23,238 nt of DNA, from the NCBI GenBank assembly GCA_033791545.1, contig JASJGL010000142.1, positions 1 through 23,238 on the forward strand, written 5' to 3'. Below are positions 15,588 to 21,911 of the stretch, piece by piece. The DNA comes from Antarcticimicrobium sp033791545. Lineage in GTDB: Bacteria > Pseudomonadota > Alphaproteobacteria > Rhodobacterales > Rhodobacteraceae. Made by a program: the position numbers and the translations under genes. Position 1 is the stretch's first letter. Each line of letters starts with the position of its first letter. Below the pieces are notes generated by a model. It saw only the letters and a list, made by a program, of their open reading frames with translations. It was not told the origin of the DNA and made no database searches.

Positions 15588-15717
15588 GGCCGGTCTGTCG
15601 CGCGGCACGGGGCAGGAGTCAAGCCACAGTGGGGTTTCCCGCCACCGTCACGCAGAAAATCGACGCTCTGGCCGACCAAGTCCCCCTGCGCGGAACAAGG
15701 CCGCGAGCCGCTGCACC

Positions 15718-17028
15718 CTAGCCCCCCTGCCGCTGTAACCGCAGCTTGGCGAAATAGTCCAACCGCTTCTTCAGCTCGCGTTCAAAGCCGCGCTCGACCG
15801 GGCTGTACATCACCGGGCGCTTCATCTGCTCGGGGAAATAGTTCTGCCCGGAAAAGGCCCCCTCGGCGTCGTGGTCATAGGCATAGCCAGCGCCGTATCC
15901 CTGCTCTTTCATCAACCCGGTGGGCGCGTTCAGGATATGCTTGGGCGGCGGCTCGCTGCCGGTCTTCTTGGCCAGTTGCCGCGCCATCTTGTAGGCCATG
16001 TAGCCAGCATTGGATTTCGGCGCGAGGGCCAGATAGATCACCGCCTGCGCCAGCGCCAACTCGCCCTCGGGGCTACCCAGCCGCTCATAGGTTTCCCAAG
16101 CATGCAGGCAATGGGTCTGCGCCTGCGGATCGGCAAGGCCGATATCCTCGACCGCCATCCGGGTCAGGCGGCGCGCCAGAAACCGCGGGTCTTCACCGCC
16201 CTCCAGCATCCGCGCGAACCAGTACAACGCCGCCTCCGGGTCCGATCCGCGCACCGATTTGTGCAGTGCCGAGATCAGGTTGTAGTGCTCGTCGCCGGAT
16301 TTGTCGTATTTCGCCGCCCGCCGCATCAGCCGGGTGGCAAGCTGATCCGGGCTCAGCTTGTCCGCCACCTTCCACGCCATCACCTGCTCGATCAGGTTCA
16401 GCGCCGCGCGCCCGTCGCCATCGGCCATTTCCAGCAAGGCATCGCGGGCCTCGCCCGTCAGCGGCAACGCCCGGCCCAGTTCCTTTTCCGCGCGCTGCAC
16501 CAGCCGTTCCAGATCGGAAAGGCTCAGCCGTTCCAACACCAGCACCTGCGACCGGCTCAGCAACGCCGCGTTCAACTCGAACGACGGGTTCTCGGTGGTG
16601 GCCCCGATCAACAGGATCGTGCCATCCTCCATATAGGGCAGAAATCCGTCCTGTTGCGCCTTGTTGAACCGGTGGATCTCGTCGACGAACAACAAGGTGC
16701 CCTTGCCGTTGCTGCGCCGCATCCGGGCCGCCTCGAACACCTTTTTCAGATCGGGAACGCCGGTGAAAATGGCGCTGATCTGCACGAAATGCAGATCGCT
16801 TTCCTCGGCCAGCAGCCGCGCGATGGTGGTCTTGCCCACCCCCGGCGGCCCCCAGAGGATCAGCGAGGACAGCGACCCCGACGCCAGCATCGCCCCCAGC
16901 GGCCCGTTCTCGCCAAGAATCTGCACCTGCCCGATCACCTCGGCCAGCGTTTGCGGCCGCAGCCGGTCCGCCAGCGGGCGGGTGCGAGACGGCGTCGGCT
17001 CTGCGCCGCTGTCGAACAGATCCGCCAT
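15718..17028 (-). CDS. rarA: RarA (MgsA) replication-associated recombination AAA+ ATPase
   Basis: RarA is a clamp-loader-like ATPase that acts at stalled replication forks and interacts with single-strand-binding protein in E. coli. In 436 residues Walker A is GPPGVGKT (60-67), Walker B is LLFVDEI (112-118) followed by HRFNKAQQD, and sensor 1 is ATTEN (143-147). The C-terminal tetramerisation region holds YNLISALHKSVRGSDPEAAL and VMYSPVERGFERELKKRLDY. An N-terminal FDSGAEPTPSRTRPLADRLRP stretch is standard. The start lies 3 bases after the stop of the Deg protease gene, so it probably shares that transcript. The two products work in different compartments. Confidence 0.95.
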   Translation of the reverse strand: MADLFDSGAEPTPSRTRPLADRLRPQTLAEVIGQVQILGENGPLGAMLASGSLSSLILWGPPGVGKTTIARLLAEESDLHFVQISAIFTGVPDLKKVFEAARMRRSNGKGTLLFVDEIHRFNKAQQDGFLPYMEDGTILLIGATTENPSFELNAALLSRSQVLVLERLSLSDLERLVQRAEKELGRALPLTGEARDALLEMADGDGRAALNLIEQVMAWKVADKLSPDQLATRLMRRAAKYDKSGDEHYNLISALHKSVRGSDPEAALYWFARMLEGGEDPRFLARRLTRMAVEDIGLADPQAQTHCLHAWETYERLGSPEGELALAQAVIYLALAPKSNAGYMAYKMARQLAKKTGSEPPPKHILNAPTGLMKEQGYGAGYAYDHDAEGAFSGQNYFPEQMKRPVMYSPVERGFERELKKRLDYFAKLRLQRQGG

Positions 17029-17031
17029 CCG

Positions 17032-18426
17032 TTACAGCCGGAACCGCAGGCGCAGGCGTTGACCCCGGCGCAGCAGGTCCATCGTGAGCCGGCGCCCCGG
17101 ATCACTGAGCGCGCGACGCACGTCGCCGGGGGCCGTCACCGCTTTGTCGTTGATCGCGCCAATCACATCGCCCGGTTTCAGCCCGGCCCGCGCGCCATAG
17201 GGGCCCGGGTCCGTCACCACCACGCCTTCAGTGGCAAGCGAGAGACCCAGCCGCGCGATCACCGCCGGATTGGCCCGCGCCACCGACAACCCCGGCACCA
17301 CGGTCTTTTCGTCCAGCGTCACCGCCTCAGAAGGCGGATCATCCGGGGCGGCGATCATATCGACCACGATCTCGTCCGATTGCCCCGCGCGCGCCCGCAT
17401 CACCCGCGCCGTCGCCCCAATGCCACGCACCGACATCCGAAACACCATTTCCGAGGGCGAATTGACCGGTTGATCATCGACCCGTGCGATCACATCGCCA
17501 ACCTCGAACCCGGCCTTGCGAAACGGGCTCTGCGGATGCAGATCCGAAATCACGATCCCCTCCGGCACGTCCAGCCCCAGCGATTGCGCGAGATCGGCAT
17601 CCACCGGCTGCCCCGACATCCCGGCCCAGGGCCGCTCGAACTGAGTATTGCCTGCGCGCGCCTGCTCGACGAATTGCGCCACCAGATCAGAGGGAATGGC
17701 AAAACCGATGCCGTTCGACCCGCCGGAGCGGCTGAGAATGCGGGTATTGATCCCGATCAGCGCCCCGTTCACGTCAATCAACGCCCCGCCAGAGTTGCCC
17801 GGATTGATCGGCGCATCGGTCTGCAGGAAATAGCCCCGCGCCGCGCCGGTGGCCGTGCCCGAGCGTGCCAGCCCGGACACGATGCCGCTGCTCACCGTCT
17901 GGCCCACCCCGAACGGGTTGCCGATGGCCAGCACCAACTCGCCCACCTGCACATGATCGGAATCGCGCAGCGGCAGATAGGGCAGCCCCTCGCCCCCCTC
18001 AAGTTGCAGAATGGCGAGGTCGGACTCCTTGTCGGCCAGCACCACGCGGGCCTCGTATTCATGCCGATCCGCCGTCACCACGCGGATATCGGTGGCCTGC
18101 CCGACGACATGGTAATTCGACACCACGATCCCATCCGCTGACAGGATCACCCCCGAGCCAAGCGAATTTTGCACCCTCGGGCGTGGCGCGGCAAAGCCTT
18201 GAAAGAAATCCTTGAAGAACGGATCACCAGCAAACGGGCTGGCCTGCCCCTGGGTGACGATGCGGGCATAGATATTTACCACCGCCGGCGCCGCCTGTTT
18301 GACCAGCGGCGCAAACCCGAGCGAAATCTCGGCCTGCGATTGCGGAACTTTGGTTTCGGCGGTCACCGGGCCGGAGATCGGCGCCGACAGCGCCAGACCC
18401 AGCGCGATGAAAAGAACGCGGAACAT
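17032..18426 (-). CDS. Deg/HtrA-family periplasmic serine protease with two PDZ domains
   Basis: A 464-residue envelope-quality-control protease. The signal peptide is MFRVLFIALGLALSAPISGP and is cut near VTA (about 23). The trypsin-like domain carries the catalytic triad His106 (SNYHVVG), Asp136 (KESDLAIL) and Ser212 (GNSGGALID). Two PDZ domains follow at about 265-355 and 385-460. The second ends at the C-terminus in the basic RGQRLRLRFRL. The frame is open 49 codons upstream, but ATG 18426 follows an excellent AAAGGAGG ribosome site by 6 bases and begins the signal peptide. It stands after the ribosomal-protein operon terminator and 3 bases before rarA. It is closer to DegQ/DegS-like proteins than certainly to DegP. 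Confidence 0.95.
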   Translation of the reverse strand: MFRVLFIALGLALSAPISGPVTAETKVPQSQAEISLGFAPLVKQAAPAVVNIYARIVTQGQASPFAGDPFFKDFFQGFAAPRPRVQNSLGSGVILSADGIVVSNYHVVGQATDIRVVTADRHEYEARVVLADKESDLAILQLEGGEGLPYLPLRDSDHVQVGELVLAIGNPFGVGQTVSSGIVSGLARSGTATGAARGYFLQTDAPINPGNSGGALIDVNGALIGINTRILSRSGGSNGIGFAIPSDLVAQFVEQARAGNTQFERPWAGMSGQPVDADLAQSLGLDVPEGIVISDLHPQSPFRKAGFEVGDVIARVDDQPVNSPSEMVFRMSVRGIGATARVMRARAGQSDEIVVDMIAAPDDPPSEAVTLDEKTVVPGLSVARANPAVIARLGLSLATEGVVVTDPGPYGARAGLKPGDVIGAINDKAVTAPGDVRRALSDPGRRLTMDLLRRGQRLRLRFRL

Positions 18427-18451
18427 GGACGCCTCCTTTGCGGTTTGGCCC

Positions 18452-18480
18452 GATATGCGCGCCACCGGGGACGATTGCAA
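18452..18480 (-). promoter_or_regulatory. Candidate promoter of the Deg protease-rarA unit
   Basis: On the minus strand TTGCAA (18475-18480) and CATATC (18452-18457) are separated by exactly 17 bases, a plausible sigma-70 pair with moderate matches (4/6 and 3/6). It is 25 bases before the protease start and downstream of the rplQ terminator, where a promoter is needed. Confidence 0.35.
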
Positions 18481-18539
18481 GGCGGGGACGCGCGACCACC
18501 GACCGCAGCCGCGCCGACCCACGCCGCCGACCGTAAACG

Positions 18540-18570
18540 AAAAAGGGTGCCGCCCGGTCAGGCAGCACCC
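18540..18570 (-). terminator. Intrinsic terminator after rplQ
   Basis: The minus strand reads GGGTGCTGCC, a 6-base loop, then GGCGGCACCC (18545-18570, one internal mismatch), directly followed by TTTTT (18540-18544). It lies 27 bases after the rplQ stop and should end the ribosomal-protein/rpoA transcript before the protease gene. The rest of 18427-18597 holds the candidate promoter and nothing else I recognise. Confidence 0.85.
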
Positions 18571-18597
18571 CAAAACTCTAAGCCGATGGGCCAGGAA

Positions 18598-19017
18598 TTA
18601 ATCCTCGGCACCCTCTTCGGCGGCAACGCGGGCCTTGTCGGTCGCGCCTTTGGCATCGGTGTCACGCTCGACGAATTCGATGATCGCCATCGGAGCCATG
18701 TCACCATAACGGAAGCCGGCTTTCAGAACCCGGATGTAACCACCCTGACGGTCCTTATAGCGCGGGCCCAGAATCTCGAACAGCTTGGCGACATGCTGGT
18801 CTTGCTTCAGCCGGGCGGCAGCCTGACGGCGGGCATGCAGATCGCCGCGCTTGGCGAGCGTGATCAGCTTTTCGACGATCGGACGCAATTCCTTGGCTTT
18901 GGGCAAGGTCGTCTTGATCTGTTCATGTTCAATCAGCGACCCGGCCATGTTGGCAAAGAGCGCCTTGCGGTGCTCATGGGTGCGGTTGAGGCGACGGTAA
19001 CCACGTGCGTGACGCAT
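18598..19017 (-). CDS. rplQ: Ribosomal protein bL17
   Basis: L17 is a large-subunit protein near the peptide-exit tunnel. The 139 residues begin MRHARGYRRLNRTHEHRKAL, a clear L17 N-terminus, followed by LFANMAGSLIEHEQIKTTLPKAKELRP. The last 20 residues are acidic and Ala-rich (TDKARVAAEEGAED), a C-terminal extension beyond the core domain that is common in this group. The ribosome site is the GGAG 10 bases before the ATG (GGAGAAAAGAAA). It is the last gene after rpsM-rpsK-rpoA, in the standard order, 150 bases after the rpoA stop. Confidence 0.98.
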   Translation of the reverse strand: MRHARGYRRLNRTHEHRKALFANMAGSLIEHEQIKTTLPKAKELRPIVEKLITLAKRGDLHARRQAAARLKQDQHVAKLFEILGPRYKDRQGGYIRVLKAGFRYGDMAPMAIIEFVERDTDAKGATDKARVAAEEGAED

Positions 19018-19042
19018 TTTCTTTTCTCCAGTACGTTGCCCT

Positions 19043-19084
19043 CTACGGGCGGTTTTGCTTTGTCTGGCCGACGATGCGTGTCAC
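19043..19084 (-). other. Possible 13-codon leader ORF before rplQ
   Basis: On the minus strand a strong ribosome site AAGGAGA (19089-19095) is followed after 4 bases by GTG. It opens the frame MTRIVGQTKQNRP, ending in TAG at 19043-19045, 25 bases before the rplQ start. Nothing resembles it. It may be a leader peptide, or the ribosome site may be chance. The same spacer (19018-19167) also has two hairpin-forming stretches: GGCGGG/CCCGCC at 19103-19121 and GGCGG/CCGCC at 19142-19159. Confidence 0.3.
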
Positions 19085-19167
19085 CGGCTCTCCTTGGGGC
19101 GTGGCGGGTTTGTGGCCCGCCCTGCCCGGGGGCTTGCGTCAGGCGGACCTAAGCCCGCCCGTCGCGA

Positions 19168-20184
19168 TCAAAACGTGTCTTCGAACTTCTTCGCCAGATC
19201 TTCGATGTTGTCGGGCGGCCAGTCTTCGACATCCATCCCCAGATGCAGACCCATGCCCGAAAGCACTTCCTTGATCTCGTTCAGGGATTTGCGGCCAAAG
19301 TTCGGGGTGCGCAGCATCTCGGCTTCGGTCTTCTGGATCAGATCGCCGATATAGACGATGTTGTCGTTCTTCAGGCAGTTCGCAGAGCGCACCGACAGTT
19401 CCAACTCGTCCACTTTCTTCAGCAGAAGCGGGTTGAACTCCAGCCCGTCTTCTTCCGATTCGCGGCCAGCGGCTTCGGGCTCGTCAAAGTTGACGAAGAT
19501 CGACAGCTGGTCCTGCAGGATGCGGGCGGCATAGGCCACCGCATCGTCCGGGGTCAGCGAGCCATCGGTCAGAACCTTCATGGTCAGCTTGTCATAGTCC
19601 AGAACCTGCCCTTCACGGGTGGGCTGAACGTCATAGCTGACGCGCTTGATCGGCGAATAGATCGCATCGATCGGGATCAGGCCAATCGGCGCATCCTCGG
19701 GCTTGTTCTTCTCAGCCGAGACATAGCCTTTGCCGGTGTTGACCGTCAGCTCCATGAACAGGTCGGCGCCATCGTCGAGGTGACAGATCACGTGATCGCG
19801 GTTCAGGATTTCAATCCCCGCGCTCTCGCTGATGTCGCCCGCGGTGACCACGGCCGGACCTTTTGCGCTGATCGACAGACGCTTGGGGCCTTCGACCTCC
19901 ATGCGCAGCGACACACCCTTCAGGTTCAGGATGATGTCTGTAACATCCTCGCGCACACCGGCGACCGAGGAAAACTCATGCAGCACGTTATCGATCTGCA
20001 CGCTGGTGATGGCGGCGCCCTGAAGCGACGACATCAGAATACGGCGCAGCGCGTTGCCGAGGGTCAGACCAAAGCCGCGTTCCAGCGGTTCAGCCACGAC
20101 AGTGGCTTCGCGCGCGGGATCGTTGCCCGGCGTCACCTCAAGCTGCGTCGGCTTGATCAGTTCGGCCCAGTTCTTATGGATCAT
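19168..20184 (-). CDS. rpoA: RNA polymerase alpha subunit
   Basis: The alpha subunit nucleates RNA polymerase assembly and contacts activators and promoter DNA. The 338 residues have an N-terminal dimerisation domain (about 1-235, with NALRRILMSSLQGAAI). A linker rich in Glu and Asp follows. The C-terminal domain (about 255-325) includes VDELELSVRSANCLKNDNI and LRTPNFGRKSLNEIKEVL. Ten upstream codons are open, but ATG 20184 (MIHKNWAELIKP) has a GGAGG ribosome site 6 bases upstream and matches the family. It lies downstream of rpsK across a 114-base spacer with a strong hairpin. Confidence 0.98.
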   Translation of the reverse strand: MIHKNWAELIKPTQLEVTPGNDPAREATVVAEPLERGFGLTLGNALRRILMSSLQGAAITSVQIDNVLHEFSSVAGVREDVTDIILNLKGVSLRMEVEGPKRLSISAKGPAVVTAGDISESAGIEILNRDHVICHLDDGADLFMELTVNTGKGYVSAEKNKPEDAPIGLIPIDAIYSPIKRVSYDVQPTREGQVLDYDKLTMKVLTDGSLTPDDAVAYAARILQDQLSIFVNFDEPEAAGRESEEDGLEFNPLLLKKVDELELSVRSANCLKNDNIVYIGDLIQKTEAEMLRTPNFGRKSLNEIKEVLSGMGLHLGMDVEDWPPDNIEDLAKKFEDTF

Positions 20185-20254
20185 GCGGTCCCTCCATTCC
20201 TGTCTGTGCTCCATGTCCTTAAAGCGCAGACGCCCGAGGTTTAAAATAACGTAC

Positions 20255-20280
20255 CGGGGCCGTGCTCTGGCACGGCCCCG
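20255..20280 (-). repeat. Perfect 11-bp stem-loop between rpsK and rpoA
   Basis: Positions 20255-20265 and 20270-20280 are exact reverse complements around a 4-base loop. On the minus strand the following bases are GTACGTTATTTT, with no immediate T-run. It may be a partial attenuator, an RNase processing site or a stabiliser that sets the ratio of ribosomal proteins to polymerase alpha. Confidence 0.55.
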
Positions 20281-20298
20281 TCAAAACTGTCTCTGCCC

Positions 20299-20688
20299 TT
20301 AAACGCGACGGCGTTTCGGAGGGCGGCAGCCGTTGTGTGCAATCGGCGTCACATCACGGATCGAGGTGATGTTGAAACCAGCCGCAGCCAGCGCGCGCAG
20401 CGCCGATTCACGACCCGAACCGGGGCCCTGCACTTCGACTTCCAACGTCTTGACGCCGTGGTCCTGTGCCTTGCGGCCGGCATCCTCAGCAGCCATCTGG
20501 GCCGCATAGGGGGTCGATTTCCGCGACCCTTTGAAGCCCATGGTGCCAGCAGACGACCATGCGATCGCGTTGCCCTGCACGTCAGAGATCAGGATTTTGG
20601 TGTTGTTGAACGAGCTGTTCACATGCGCCACGCCAGCGGCGATGTTCTTACGCTCTTTTTTCTTGGTACGAGTCTTATCGCGTGCCAT
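20299..20688 (-). CDS. rpsK: Ribosomal protein uS11
   Basis: S11 forms part of the small-subunit platform. The 129 residues start MARDKTRTKKKERKNIAAGV and contain AHVNSSFNNTKILISDVQGN, SAGTMGFKGSRKSTPYAAQ and the terminal DVTPIAHNGCRPPKRRRV, all diagnostic. The start is 15 bases after the rpsM stop, with an AGGGAGGG ribosome site in between. Length is normal. Confidence 0.98.
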   Translation of the reverse strand: MARDKTRTKKKERKNIAAGVAHVNSSFNNTKILISDVQGNAIAWSSAGTMGFKGSRKSTPYAAQMAAEDAGRKAQDHGVKTLEVEVQGPGSGRESALRALAAAGFNITSIRDVTPIAHNGCRPPKRRRV

Positions 20689-20703
20689 TGATCGAACCCT
20701 CCC

Positions 20704-21072
20704 TTACTTCTTCTTGCCGGCAATGGCCTTAGCGGGGCCTTTGCGGGTGCGAGCGTTGGTGTGGGTGCGCTGACCGCGAACCGGAAGATTGCGACGATGA
20801 CGCAGACCGCGGTAGCAGCCCAGGTCCATCAGACGCTTGATGTTCATCTGCGTCTCACGGCGCAGGTCACCTTCAACAGTGAAGTTGGCGTCGATATGTT
20901 CGCGAATCTGCAGAACTTCCGCATCGCTCAATTCGTTGACGCGACGGGATAGATCAATACCCACGGCTTCGCAGATTGCTCTGGCCGAGGTGTTGCCGAT
21001 TCCGGTGATATAGGTGAGGGCGATAGGGACCCGCTTTGCAGTGGGGATGTTTACGCCGGCAATACGTGCCAC
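20704..21072 (-). CDS. rpsM: Ribosomal protein uS13
   Basis: S13 sits in the head of the small subunit and contacts 16S rRNA and the L5 bridge. The 122 residues begin MARIAGVNIPTAKRVPIALT and include YITGIGNTSARAICEAVGID and the rRNA-binding RGLRHRRNLPVRGQRTHTNA near the C-terminus. The start codon is GTG (21070-21072), with AAAGGAAAG about 8 bases upstream. It follows adk after a 194-base structured leader with a candidate promoter, so its expression may be partly independent of secY-adk. Confidence 0.98.
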   Translation of the reverse strand: MARIAGVNIPTAKRVPIALTYITGIGNTSARAICEAVGIDLSRRVNELSDAEVLQIREHIDANFTVEGDLRRETQMNIKRLMDLGCYRGLRHRRNLPVRGQRTHTNARTRKGPAKAIAGKKK

Positions 21073-21088
21073 GTGTCACTTTCCTTTC

Positions 21089-21125
21089 GTTGCGGTTCCG
21101 TAACTCCAGAACCTTTTTTCACAAC
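21089..21125 (-). promoter_or_regulatory. Hairpin in the rpsM leader
   Basis: On the minus strand GTTG...CAAC (21122-21125 with 21089-21092) encloses GGTTC/GAACC (21109-21113 with 21094-21098). The stem ends just before the AAAGGAAAG ribosome site of rpsM. A ribosomal protein binding here could block translation, as S4 does at the alpha operon of E. coli. That parallel is inference; the sequence does not match the E. coli site. Confidence 0.4.
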
Positions 21126-21227
21126 GCTCAACCTTGGCAGGGATCGCCAGCAGGCCAGCATTTCATGAGGTGGTCGCAGGACGGACGAATCCCGTACTGC
21201 GTGTTTGATTCCCTTTCGGGATGGGGG

Positions 21228-21256
21228 TCGATATGGGCTTTTTTGCGCAGGGTCAA
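21228..21256 (-). promoter_or_regulatory. Candidate promoter of rpsM-rpsK-rpoA-rplQ
   Basis: The minus strand has TTGACC (21251-21256), 17 bases, then TATCGA (21228-21233). The -35 is strong (5/6), the -10 moderate, and the spacing is optimal. It lies just after the adk stop and about 155 bases before rpsM, leaving a long leader. This would let the ribosomal proteins and alpha subunit be transcribed without secY. Confidence 0.45.
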
Positions 21257-21266
21257 CCCCTAGGCC

Positions 21267-21911
21267 CTATTTGTCCAGCACGGCGGCGATCGCGGCGCGA
21301 ACATCCTCGATCTCGCCCAGCCCGTTGACCTTGGTCAACTTGCCCTTGGCATAGTAATAGCCAATCAACGGCGAGGTTTTCTTGTAATATTCCATCAGCC
21401 GCGTGCGCAGGCTGTCTTCGTTGTCATCGGCCCGACGCGTGAACTCGGTGCCGCCGCATTTGGCGCATTTGCCATCTGCCGGGATCGGCTTGGTGATGTC
21501 GTTATAAACCTCACCGCAGCTGCCACAGGTCGAGCGCGCGGTGATACGGTTCACCAGCGCCTCGTCGTCGACCGCCATCTCGATCACCGCGTCCAGCGTC
21601 TGCCCCTCGGCCTCCAGCAGCGTGGCCAGCGCATCGGCCTGGGCCAGCGTGCGCGGGAACCCGTCAAAGATGAAGCCGTTGGCCTTCACCGTTTCCAGCT
21701 TTTCGCGGATCAGCCCGATCACGATCTCGTCGGTCACCAACTGGCCCTTGGCCATCACCTCGGCAACGACATTGCCCATCTCGGTGCCGCTGTCCTTGGC
21801 CTCGCGCAGCATGTCGCCGGTGCTCAGCTGCACCATGCCGCGCTCTTCAACCAGATTGCGCGCCTGCGTTCCCTTACCCGCGCCGGGTGCCCCCAATAGA
21901 ATGATATTCAT
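21267..21911 (-). CDS. adk: Adenylate kinase with four-cysteine (zinc) LID
   Basis: Adenylate kinase interconverts ATP + AMP and 2 ADP. The 214 residues contain the P-loop GAPGAGKGT (7-15), the AMP-site TGDMLR (31-36) and DGFPRT (83-88). The LID region carries Cys129, Cys132, Cys149 and Cys152 (CGSC and CAKC), a zinc-binding set familiar from Gram-positive enzymes and also seen in many alphaproteobacteria. A zinc ion is inferred, not seen. The start overlaps the secY stop by 4 bases (ATGA at 21908-21911), the typical secY-adk arrangement in ribosomal-protein clusters. Confidence 0.97.
   Translation of the reverse strand: MNIILLGAPGAGKGTQARNLVEERGMVQLSTGDMLREAKDSGTEMGNVVAEVMAKGQLVTDEIVIGLIREKLETVKANGFIFDGFPRTLAQADALATLLEAEGQTLDAVIEMAVDDEALVNRITARSTCGSCGEVYNDITKPIPADGKCAKCGGTEFTRRADDNEDSLRTRLMEYYKKTSPLIGYYYAKGKLTKVNGLGEIEDVRAAIAAVLDK

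Noticed and set aside
15588..15717. A fluoride riboswitch upstream of crcB.
   Set aside because: The short gap lacks the conserved fluoride-riboswitch core as far as I can recognise it; a covariance search could confirm this.
15871..18141. A 756-codon open frame on the plus strand, antisense to rarA and the Deg protease gene.
   Set aside because: It is rich in Arg, His, Pro and Gln and has no recognisable domain, as expected for the reverse strand of high-GC genes. Both genes beneath it have complete catalytic motifs.
18427..18573. Extension of the Deg protease to an earlier start at 18573.
   Set aside because: The extension runs into the rplQ terminator and precedes the signal peptide; the AAAGGAGG site fixes the start at 18426.
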